Shown here piece by piece: positions 55,636 through 63,152 of a DNA stretch of 64,000 nt (position 1 is the stretch's first letter; the number at the start of each line of letters is the position of its first letter). The notes beneath the pieces were generated by a model. It did no database searches. It worked only from the letters and a program-made list of their open reading frames with translations, and was not told the DNA's origin. The stretch lies in the NCBI RefSeq assembly GCF_010091945.1, contig NZ_WVIE01000008.1, positions 124,001-188,000 of the forward strand. Reading direction: 5' to 3'. The stretch comes from Myxacorys almedinensis A (GTDB lineage Bacteria; Cyanobacteriota; Cyanobacteriia; Leptolyngbyales; Leptolyngbyaceae). Position numbers and translations under genes: made by a program.

Positions 55636-56025
55636 TCAGCTAACTGTCGGCAGCCAAGTAGCCGCTACGAGGCGTGCATCAACTGTAGCTAATTGGAGTT
55701 GATAGTGAATTGCGGTAGCAGCAATAAAGCGATCGGCTGGATCTTGATGCGGAAGCTTGATTTGACGACTTAGAATTGCAATTTGATGATTCAAAGGCGC
55801 TTCACGAATTGCTAATGATTTTAGAGATTGGTTAATCCAATTGGTGGGATCAACTTGCAGAGAAATACGTCTTTTCTCTACTAGCAGCAAGACTTCCCAG
55901 ATACTAATTGGACTGAGCCAAAGTTCTGTAGTGTTAGAGGCGATAGCAGCTTGCAGGTTTTCTGAAAGTTGGGAATCGCCGAGGGCGTACCAAAGCCAGA
56001 TATGCGTATCAAGGAGGAGTTTCAC
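55636..56025 (-). CDS. VapC-type PIN toxin
   Basis: 129 residues. MKLLLDTHIWLWYALGDSQL is the type II toxin start with Asp6, followed by ISIWEVLLLVEKRRI and HQDPADRFIAATAIHYQLQL with the later acidic residue. 4-bp overlap with its antitoxin. Intact. Confidence 0.88.
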   Translation of the reverse strand: MKLLLDTHIWLWYALGDSQLSENLQAAIASNTTELWLSPISIWEVLLLVEKRRISLQVDPTNWINQSLKSLAIREAPLNHQIAILSRQIKLPHQDPADRFIAATAIHYQLQLATVDARLVAATWLPTVS

Positions 56026-56255
56026 TGAAGTGCTTCCCAGGTATTTTCAGGCAGAGCGGGTGTAATGACATCGCCTAGAATTTCACCTGTGTCTTTCATA
56101 AATCCAAACGTAGGGCGTGGAGCGTGAGATCCAGATTGAGGAGCAGCATTGGGTTGTATATCTTGCTTTAGCGATCGCAAAATCGTTTCAATTAAGTTAA
56201 TTCGCTCCTCAATCGATGCCGTTTGTAGTTTTTCGAGAATTTCTGCGTCGATCAT
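56022..56255 (-). CDS. Antitoxin partner of the VapC at 55636
   Basis: 77 residues: IDAEILEKLQTASIEERINL, ETILRSLKQDI at the N-terminus, and a C-terminal FGFMKDTGEILGDVITPALP that would wrap the toxin. Family is common in cyanobacteria with this PIN subtype. Translationally coupled by ATGA overlap. Confidence 0.75.
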   Translation of the reverse strand: MIDAEILEKLQTASIEERINLIETILRSLKQDIQPNAAPQSGSHAPRPTFGFMKDTGEILGDVITPALPENTWEALQ

Positions 56256-56419
56256 TGCTTCCCGCTCGGTTACTCAGCAACCTTTTTTTCGATTTTAACG
56301 CGATGAGAACCTGGAGTCGCTATCCAGCAAACATCCTTCATGATTGACAATGGTGTTTAGCTACCACAGATCGCCCTCCTCCACCTGTCACAATCTTCGA
56401 TCGCTCTTCTCTCATCCAC

Positions 56420-56791
56420 TCATTCACCTACTGCCGGAATTTTAGCAATGCTGGCAGATTGCAATACTTCAGGAAACTGCTTCCACGGAATGTCGCCTGT
56501 AGTGCGATCGCGGTAGAGTTTACCAAATTGAAGGAGAGCAGCGGCAGGTTCATCGGTTGGCAAATTGGTGAATAGATAAGTCGGTTTGTGAGGTGCAGAG
56601 AAGGCAACGGCACAGGGTTTGTCGCATGTCCATAAACAACCAACAGGCTGAATTTCAAACTTGTTAGGTTGTTCTGTAGTTAGCGTATTGAGATGTTCGA
56701 GCAGGCAGGTGCCATGGGTGGGTTGTTCTTTGGGGCGATCTTTGGAGGAGTGATGGCAGGATTGGCAAACAAATAGTTTATGTTTGGACAT
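56420..56791 (-). CDS. DUF1636 cysteine-rich protein, cassette 2
   Basis: 123 residues, very close to the cassette 1 copy, with CQSCHHSS and CLWTCDKPC intact; it starts MSKHKLFVC. It follows fecB2 after 4 bp. The same reasoning on iron handling applies; the identical spacing in both cassettes supports a functional pair. Confidence 0.85.
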   Translation of the reverse strand: MSKHKLFVCQSCHHSSKDRPKEQPTHGTCLLEHLNTLTTEQPNKFEIQPVGCLWTCDKPCAVAFSAPHKPTYLFTNLPTDEPAAALLQFGKLYRDRTTGDIPWKQFPEVLQSASIAKIPAVGE

Positions 56792-56795
56792 AAGT

Positions 56796-57788
56796 TTAGG
56801 GAGTGTTGACTAAGTACTTCTCGATTTCATCTAGCACTGCATGAGCTGCAAGAATGTTGTATCCATGCCAGAGGTTGAGATTTACCAGATACACTTGGTT
56901 TTGCTGTACTGCCTTGACTTGAGACCATAGGGGTCTCTGTTGAAGTTGCTCTAGAAGAGAGCGGTCATTCTCAGTGTATGTAGCAATAAAAAGAATATCG
57001 CCATCAATTTCTGGCAAAGTTTCTTCAGAAAGAATGCCAGATGTTACAGATCTCGGTGCTAATAACCCTAGCTCGTCCAAAATTCGATCGGCAAAATCTT
57101 TGCCGTCGTAGTAGAGTTGACCCCTCATAACACTGGCAAATGATATCTGAATAGGTTGTTGGCGATTCTCCTTTGAAGAAGCTGCGCCTTTTTGATCTGC
57201 CGCAGATTTTATGCTCAATGCTTGCTTTAAGTGTTGAATCCGACGGTCATAGTCGTCTAGCAGTTGAGTGGCTAATTTTGTTTTTTCAAGCACCCCTGCA
57301 ACATCTTGAAGGTGCTGTTTCCAATCACCTATGGTTTCCATCCAAGGCAGAACGACTGTAGGAGCGATTTGTGACAACTGGTTATAGATTCCTTGAAATG
57401 CTCCATCAGAAACAACAATAATTAGGTCAGGCTTGAGTAATACAATTCGTTCCAAATTGGGCTGTGAGCCGTACATCATCTCAACCCCATCTGTTTTGTC
57501 TGCAAGGTAGTCAAATGCTTCATAGCCTCCATCTATGAACGCCGCGACAGGTTTGCTATTCAAGGCAAGTATATCAGCAAGGCTATTGTAAGACATAGCG
57601 ACAATTCGTTGTGGATGCAGAGGGATGCAAGTTTCTCCCCTAACGTGCTGTACGACTCGGCAGGGAGTTGGCATTTTGCTACGCTCGACAACAGTGCTAC
57701 TACAGGCTGAGACCATAATGGTAGCCAGAACCAATAATGAAAACCATTGCCACAAACCCCGCCATAGTGGGCATACTTTCCTGAGCAA
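56796..57788 (-). CDS. Iron-siderophore ABC transporter binding protein (FecB type), cassette 2
   Basis: 330 residues. Lipobox SAC with Cys29, so a lipoprotein. RIVAMSYNSLADILALNSKP and LLKPDLIIVVSDGAFQG show the class III fold. More diverged from the cassette 1 protein than the DUF1636 copies are from each other, which suggests different siderophores with conversion at the 3' end. Separated from its receptor by the DUF559 element rather than overlapping it. Confidence 0.88.
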   Translation of the reverse strand: MLRKVCPLWRGLWQWFSLLVLATIMVSACSSTVVERSKMPTPCRVVQHVRGETCIPLHPQRIVAMSYNSLADILALNSKPVAAFIDGGYEAFDYLADKTDGVEMMYGSQPNLERIVLLKPDLIIVVSDGAFQGIYNQLSQIAPTVVLPWMETIGDWKQHLQDVAGVLEKTKLATQLLDDYDRRIQHLKQALSIKSAADQKGAASSKENRQQPIQISFASVMRGQLYYDGKDFADRILDELGLLAPRSVTSGILSEETLPEIDGDILFIATYTENDRSLLEQLQQRPLWSQVKAVQQNQVYLVNLNLWHGYNILAAHAVLDEIEKYLVNTP

Positions 57789-57854
57789 TGCTTTAATCCC
57801 CCCTTTTTAAGCTACCGTGTATACACATCTCAGTTCCTTGCACAAAACCCTGAA

Positions 57855-57954
57855 AGATCCCCCTAAATCCCCGCGCTATCGCGCCGCTTCGCTAGAAAAA
57901 AGGGGGACTTTGAGTCCGGTTCCCCCCTTTCTCAAGGGGGGCTAGGGGGGATCT
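57855..57954 (+). repeat. Palindromic repeat, left copy beside DUF559
   Basis: 100 bp, AGATCCCCCTAAATCCCC to GGGGCTAGGGGGGATCT, with AAAGGGGGACTTTGAGTCCGG inside, able to fold into long hairpins. Ends 1 bp before the DUF559 start codon. Inverted relative to the copy at 58345. Confidence 0.9.
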
Positions 57955-57955
57955 C

Positions 57956-58369
57956 ATGCCTGACCACAACAGTTTTATCAACACAAACTTTCACCTACCC
58001 TACAATTCAAAACTGGTTTCTAGAGCAAAAGAACTCCGGCAAAACCCAACGCCTGCTGAACAGAAACTATGGCGAGACTATCTCAGAACATTTCCTTTTC
58101 GAGTCTTGCGGCAAAGACCGATCGCTCATTTTATTGTGGATTTTTACTGTGCTGCATTGAAATTGGTAATTGAGGTGGATGGAGACAGTCATTTTACTGA
58201 AGATGGAAAACAATACGATTGGGAACGAACACAAGTTTTGACAGGATATGGATTAACGGTGATTCGGTTTACGAATGAGGAAGTGATGACGCAGTTTGAG
58301 GGTGTGTGTGGGAGTCTGGAGGGGTTGATCCCCCCTAACCCCCTTGAGATCCCCCCTAGCCCCCCTTGA
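57956..58369 (+). CDS. DUF559 (Vsr-like) nuclease-family protein
   Basis: 137 residues. NPTPAEQKLWRDYLRTFPFR, VLRQRPIAHFIVDFYCAALK with LVIEVDGDSHF, and the final YGLTVIRFTNEEVMTQFEGV are the DUF559 core; Asp in VDFYC and Glu/Asp in EVDGD resemble Vsr/PD-(D/E)XK ligands. The last residues (IPPNPLEIPPSPP) are translated from the right-hand repeat. Placed between fecB2 and TonB2 on the opposite strand, it looks inserted. The ATG is 1 bp from the left repeat. Confidence 0.9.
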   Translation: MPDHNSFINTNFHLPYNSKLVSRAKELRQNPTPAEQKLWRDYLRTFPFRVLRQRPIAHFIVDFYCAALKLVIEVDGDSHFTEDGKQYDWERTQVLTGYGLTVIRFTNEEVMTQFEGVCGSLEGLIPPNPLEIPPSPP

Positions 58370-58428
58370 AAAGGGGGGGACTGGAGCGGCTTCAAAGTCC
58401 CCCTTTTTAAGGGGGATTTAGGGGGATC
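58345..58428 (-). repeat. Palindromic repeat, right copy beside DUF559
   Basis: About 84 bp from GAGATCCCCCCTAGCCCC to TTTAGGGGGATC. Its reverse complement aligns with the left copy from end to end. The preceding GATCCCCCCTAACCCCC (58327) is a partial extra unit. It contains the last eight codons and stop of DUF559. Confidence 0.88.
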
Positions 58429-58435
58429 GAGGGGA

Positions 58436-61024
58436 TCAAAACTGCCACGAAATCGTGCCCTGCACCGCAAAAGGTTCACCGTAAAAAATACTCCCCCTAC
58501 CATAGGAACTTTCAAAATAGGTGATATTGAACAGATTTCTGAAATTGACGGCGGCGCGGAACCGATCGCGCTGGTAATAAAGCGCGGCATCCGTCCGCAG
58601 GTAGCTGGGTAGCTCGTAGCTGGTGTCGAAAAAGCCCGGTCGCTCTCCCACATAGAACAAGCCCACGCCCACACCAAACCCTTGCAGAACACCGCTCTGA
58701 AACTCATACTTCGTCCACAGGTTGAAGGAATTTTGAGGTACATTGCCCAAGCCACTACCCACAGGAATTGAGTTGTCATTGGTGGCGGTGACTTCAGCAT
58801 CGATGTAGGCATAGCCCACAATGATGCTCCATCCCGGCAAGATTTCGCCTCCAAGGGTCAGGTCGAACCCCCGACTGCGTTGCTCACCCACTTGAATCGA
58901 AAAACGATCAGGGGGAACACCGGGTCTGGTGTCAGGCGTCAAAACATTGGAGCGGGTGAGGTTGTAAAAAGCCAGCGTTGCCGATAGTTGGTCGTTCAAA
59001 TCTGCCTTGACTCCCACTTCATACTGGGTGCCGCGCTCTGGTTGGAATTGGTTCCCCTCAAAATCGGTGCCACCGTTTGGGAGGAAGGAGCGAGCGTAGC
59101 TGGCATAAAGCGAAATGGGTGGAATGGGTTGATAGACGATACCAACACGCGGGGAAAAGGCATTGCTTGACTCGGTTGATTCTGTATCGGCGAGATTATC
59201 TTTGGTTGTTTGCCTGAAGAGATCAAACTGCCCGCCCAGGAGCAGCTTGAGATTGGGAGCCAGCGTCACCAGGTCTTGAACATACACTCCTAATGAGTCT
59301 GTTAAAAGGTCAACATCAAAATCGAGGGTAAGAGGTCCGGTTGGCTGCCCATACACGGGGTTGAACACGTCAATGGGGGAGGCAGTTCCTATGAAACCTC
59401 TCCCTGCAGTGGCAGTGTAACCACCACCGTCGAGTCGATTCAGATCGACTCCAAAGAGGAGCTGATGGTCAATTGAACCGGTTGAAAATTCGCCAGTCAG
59501 GTAGGTTTGTAGCCCATAGGATTGCCTGTCTTCACTGCCGTCAAACCGTGTCCGATTAATGGTTCGCTGATCTGGATTCAGTCCAATACCCAAATTTTGG
59601 ACTACCAATGAACTTTCAGTTTCAAAGAACGATGCCCGAAAGACATTTTGGATCGACCAGTTGTCGCTGAACTGATGCTCTAACCGATAGCCAACTCTGC
59701 TCAGGGTGCTATTTACATAACTTTCTGCCGTATTCCGATTGCGCGGGATGCGACCATTGGGGTTGGGTAGCACTGTGCCTTCGATCGGCAGACCAAAGAA
59801 AAATGAATCGGCTGTGTCTATGTATTCGCCTTCCAAGGTTAAGCGGGTGTGATCGCCCAGCGCCAAACTGATGACCGGTGAAATAAAGAACTGACTCTCG
59901 TCAAACCGATCAACAAAAGCATTTCTGTCCTGATAGGCAACATTGAGACGATACAACACCGTCCTTGAGTCGTTCAACGGTCCAGACAAATCGATCGCGC
60001 CTCGATAGAAGTCAAAGCTGCCAATCGTGGCATTAACCGCATAAAAGGGATCGCGCAGGGGCTGTTTGGTCACGACGTTAACAGCGCCACCGGGAGAGTT
60101 GCGACCGAAGAGCACGGAAGCTGGACCACTGAGCACCTCGACTCGCTCGATGTTGGCGAAATCAACACCGGTGTCAGGTCGATCCTGATCTCTTACCCCA
60201 TTCCTGAGAACCCGGCTCTCAAAGCCCCGCAAAGTAACTTGTTGATCCCTATCTGTGATGGAAGAGCCTCCTTGACTCGCCCCAGCGACATTGCGAGTGG
60301 CATCTTGTAAGCGGGTGACGTTTTGATCGCGCAGTACCTCCTGTGGTACGACCTGAATCGTTTGGGGAATGTCGCGCAAAGGTGTGTCGGTGCGGGTGCC
60401 CACGCTGGTATTCGGGACGCGGTAGCCACCACGTTCTCCCGTCACCACAATTTCCTCATCCGGCTCATCGGCTTCTGGGTTAAGGCTGTATGCCAGTCCT
60501 CCAGCCTTCAGTGTCACCTCCGTCTGCGGCAGCGCATTATTTCCCGCCACACTGACGCGAATATTTCCCGCCTGCTGCTCCACCCGCACATTCGCCACAT
60601 CTGCCGTCGGGTTCTCCGCTACAAACGGCTGTCCTTGGGGTAACGCCAGCGTCGCATTGGGAATCTCGGCAATCAGGCTATTCCCTTCGGTGCGAAACTT
60701 GGTGGCATCAATGGTGAGCGGCTTCCCCTCCGCCGTTTCCAGCACAATATCGAGTCCCGCTTCGGTGCGTTCCAGTTTCACTCCCGTCACTTGCACCTGT
60801 GCCGCTTCCACCTGCGCCATCCACTCTTTCACCGTCGTTGCAGGTCGATTGCTCCGCAAGCTTCCAGAGGAATCGCGCTCTTGCGATCGAGATACCTGTG
60901 GGGTAACTTCTGCCGCGATCGCTCCAGTTGCTGCGATTAGCGCAAAGCGCAACTCCGTAGGAACCAACATTCCCACCAGCGAAACCGTCACCGCCAATCC
61001 GCCCACTTGCCAAAGTTTCATCAT
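58436..61024 (-). CDS. AMIN-domain TonB-dependent siderophore receptor, cassette 2
   Basis: About 862 residues from MKLWQVGG; an upstream ATG at 61045 adds seven. Signal peptide (about 5-45), AMIN domain (VQVTGVKLERTEAGLDIVLE), EEIVVTGERGGYRVPNTSVG, plug (RDIPQTIQVVPQEVLRDQNV) and barrel ending ISWQF. Nearly identical to cassette 1 across AMIN and early plug, then divergent in the ligand-facing plug and loops, as expected for receptors with different ligands. Lacks the repeat insert of the other receptor. Confidence 0.92.
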   Translation of the reverse strand: MMKLWQVGGLAVTVSLVGMLVPTELRFALIAATGAIAAEVTPQVSRSQERDSSGSLRSNRPATTVKEWMAQVEAAQVQVTGVKLERTEAGLDIVLETAEGKPLTIDATKFRTEGNSLIAEIPNATLALPQGQPFVAENPTADVANVRVEQQAGNIRVSVAGNNALPQTEVTLKAGGLAYSLNPEADEPDEEIVVTGERGGYRVPNTSVGTRTDTPLRDIPQTIQVVPQEVLRDQNVTRLQDATRNVAGASQGGSSITDRDQQVTLRGFESRVLRNGVRDQDRPDTGVDFANIERVEVLSGPASVLFGRNSPGGAVNVVTKQPLRDPFYAVNATIGSFDFYRGAIDLSGPLNDSRTVLYRLNVAYQDRNAFVDRFDESQFFISPVISLALGDHTRLTLEGEYIDTADSFFFGLPIEGTVLPNPNGRIPRNRNTAESYVNSTLSRVGYRLEHQFSDNWSIQNVFRASFFETESSLVVQNLGIGLNPDQRTINRTRFDGSEDRQSYGLQTYLTGEFSTGSIDHQLLFGVDLNRLDGGGYTATAGRGFIGTASPIDVFNPVYGQPTGPLTLDFDVDLLTDSLGVYVQDLVTLAPNLKLLLGGQFDLFRQTTKDNLADTESTESSNAFSPRVGIVYQPIPPISLYASYARSFLPNGGTDFEGNQFQPERGTQYEVGVKADLNDQLSATLAFYNLTRSNVLTPDTRPGVPPDRFSIQVGEQRSRGFDLTLGGEILPGWSIIVGYAYIDAEVTATNDNSIPVGSGLGNVPQNSFNLWTKYEFQSGVLQGFGVGVGLFYVGERPGFFDTSYELPSYLRTDAALYYQRDRFRAAVNFRNLFNITYFESSYGRGSIFYGEPFAVQGTISWQF

Positions 61025-61047
61025 CGTCCTCACACCGTTGCACACAC

Positions 61048-61064
61048 TTGAGAATTAATATCAA
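61048..61064. promoter_or_regulatory. Possible Fur-type site upstream of TonB receptor 2
   Basis: TTGAGAATTAATATCAA, TTGA-N9-TCAA with an AT-rich core, about 24 bp upstream of the receptor start. Consistent with iron control but short of a firm consensus. Confidence 0.35.
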
Positions 61065-61218
61065 GACATATACCAACTTTACTGAGGTCAAGAAAAGCAA
61101 AAATAACGCGAGACGGAATTATTTTTGAACGCTAGACGGTATTTCTGCGTCCAAAATGCTGACTCATTGGAGTAAAAAAGCGATTAAACTGAACATTCTC
61201 TGATGCACCGTAAATTTG

Positions 61219-62094
61219 ATGAGTTTTGATACTACTTGTCGGCGGCTGACTGAAATCTTTCCCGAAGACTTTGCAAGCTGGCTGCTCGGCTATCGCGTTC
61301 CGCTCACCGAACTGAGTCCGACTGAATTGTCGATCGAGCCAATCAGAGCCGATCGTGTCATTCTGCTGCAAGGGCAAAACGAAATTGTTCATATCGAGTT
61401 CCAAACCGATCCGAAAGATGATGTACCAATGCGATTGGCAGATTATCGCCTGCGTCTGCATCGTAGATTCCCAAACAAGACGATTCACCAGGTCGTGATC
61501 TATCTACGAGAAACCAACTCAGAGCGCGTGTATCAGAACTATTTCGAGATTGCGGGGATGTATGCGGAATTCAACGTGATTCGGATTTGGGAAGTGCCTG
61601 CTGAGGAGTTAATGACGTTTCCGGGCTTGTTGCCGTTCGTGGGACTCAGCCGCAGCAACAATCCCATTCAAACCTTACGCCGAGCCGTGCGAGAAATTCA
61701 GCGCATCGAAGATGAGTCCCAACAGCATGAAGCAATGGCAGCGACTTATGTGTTGTCTGGGCTAAAATTTGAAGCAGCAGTCCTTTCACAAGTGATTAGG
61801 AGAGATATCATGCGCGAGTCTGTCACGTACCAATTGATTTTAGAAGAAGGACGCGAAGAGGGACGGGAACAAGGGCTTGAGCAAGGATTGGAACAAGGGC
61901 AGAGATTGGAAGCGATCGCCCTCACCACTCGCCAATTAACCCGCCGACTCCGACAAGAACTTTCTGAAGAGATGCGATCGCGCCTCTCAACTCTTCCGCT
62001 CCCCATTCTCGAAAATCTGAGCGAAGCACTCCTCGATTTCACAGAGCTATCTGACTTAGAAAATTGGTTAGCAGCCCACAACCCAGCACAATGA
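61219..62094 (+). CDS. Rpn-family nuclease with DUF4351-like tail
   Basis: 291 residues from ATG 61219. N-terminal domain LTEIFPEDFASWLLGYRVPL with EIVHIEFQTDPKDDVPMRL (PD-(D/E)XK: Glu in HIEFQTD) and IHQVVIYLRETNSERVY. It differs from the DUF2887 of the other two, but the hinge REEGREQGLEQGLEQG and the end (TRQLTRRLRQELSEEM, LSEALLDFTELSDLENWL) are the same module as at 44389. Convergent with AraC2 (4-bp gap), divergent from TonB2. Confidence 0.85.
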   Translation: MSFDTTCRRLTEIFPEDFASWLLGYRVPLTELSPTELSIEPIRADRVILLQGQNEIVHIEFQTDPKDDVPMRLADYRLRLHRRFPNKTIHQVVIYLRETNSERVYQNYFEIAGMYAEFNVIRIWEVPAEELMTFPGLLPFVGLSRSNNPIQTLRRAVREIQRIEDESQQHEAMAATYVLSGLKFEAAVLSQVIRRDIMRESVTYQLILEEGREEGREQGLEQGLEQGQRLEAIALTTRQLTRRLRQELSEEMRSRLSTLPLPILENLSEALLDFTELSDLENWLAAHNPAQ

Positions 62095-62098
62095 GCAA

Positions 62099-63085
62099 TT
62101 ACAGATCGTCGAATTGCTGCTGATATTGTTTTGGGTTCTGACCAAACTTCTTACGAAATGCCGTTGCAAAGTAACTCCGATTTCGCAACCCCACTGCCAT
62201 CATCGCCTCCGACACCTGCATCGTTCCCCGCTCCAACATTTGCCGCGCCTGCTCTAGTCGGTACTCCAACAGATAATCAAACACCGTCATCCCAAACTCT
62301 TGCTTAAAGCCTTTTTTCAACGTGCTTTCATTCAGTTGAGCTTGTTGGGCTAACTGCTCCAATGTTAGCGGTTGATGCAGGTTTTGCAGCAGTAACTCTC
62401 TGGCGTAATACAGTCGATCGCGCGTTCCTGCCTGCATCCGTTTTGTCACAGGCAAACTTCCATGAATCGCTTGCTCCTGCTCTAGCACTAAACTTACAAA
62501 CTCCAACGCTTTCCCTTCCAGAAACATCCGCTTGTGCCATCCCTGAAACGGACAGCGCAAAATCTCCCACAACACGCGCTCGATCGCTGGATTCAGCTTT
62601 CCCACTCGCGCATAGCTCTGTTGTTCTACCGGACGAATCAAATGCTGAAACATCTCTGGTAATTGTCCAGATTCATCTCGAACAAACGATCGTAGTAGCT
62701 CAGATGACATAAATAGCGTGACTTCCAATGCTCGCTGCTCTGGTGCATCCAAGACATCTTTGAGCCTGAGTCCGCTGCCTCTAATGTTGAACTCGCGATC
62801 TCCCATCATCGTTTGTCCATCTTCATGCTTGCCCCAGAGATGAAAGTGAAACTGCACAAAATCAATTGGCGTTTCGGCTCTGTAGATTAGCAACTGCTTC
62901 TTCAGACGCATATCACAGATTTCGAGCGTCATGCCGTCGCGTAGATCAATCCATCGCAAATAACCTTGGGCGATCGCGCTAGGATAGTGCCACGTCACAT
63001 CCAACGCATCCATCGGATCAAGTTGTACGCTTGCATCAATTTTTTGCTGAAAGTCGTGCAAATCTAACTCAGAAATGGAAATCAT
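62099..63085 (-). CDS. AraC-family regulator, cassette 2
   Basis: 328 residues, same length as the cassette 1 regulator and aligned throughout. Helix-turn-helix LEQLAQQAQLNESTLKKGFK and VSEAMMAVGLRNRSYFATAF with RKKFGQNPKQY. The ligand domain has diverged more (RAETPIDFVQFHFHLWGKHE), fitting a different inducer. Likely activates TonB2 and its operon. Confidence 0.9.
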   Translation of the reverse strand: MISISELDLHDFQQKIDASVQLDPMDALDVTWHYPSAIAQGYLRWIDLRDGMTLEICDMRLKKQLLIYRAETPIDFVQFHFHLWGKHEDGQTMMGDREFNIRGSGLRLKDVLDAPEQRALEVTLFMSSELLRSFVRDESGQLPEMFQHLIRPVEQQSYARVGKLNPAIERVLWEILRCPFQGWHKRMFLEGKALEFVSLVLEQEQAIHGSLPVTKRMQAGTRDRLYYARELLLQNLHQPLTLEQLAQQAQLNESTLKKGFKQEFGMTVFDYLLEYRLEQARQMLERGTMQVSEAMMAVGLRNRSYFATAFRKKFGQNPKQYQQQFDDL

Positions 63086-63093
63086 AACGTTTG

Positions 63094-63108
63094 TGCTGAT
63101 TATTGCAA
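63094..63108. promoter_or_regulatory. Candidate operator TGCTGATTATTGCAA upstream of AraC 2
   Basis: Shares TGC-NN-AT-N-ATTGCA with the site upstream of AraC 1. A TGAGAATTC lies further upstream at about 63125-63133, recalling the TGAGAAT of the AraC remnant. Confidence 0.35.
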
Positions 63109-63152
63109 CACTTTATCATTAAAAGAATTCTCATTTCAAAGTGTAGTTTTTG

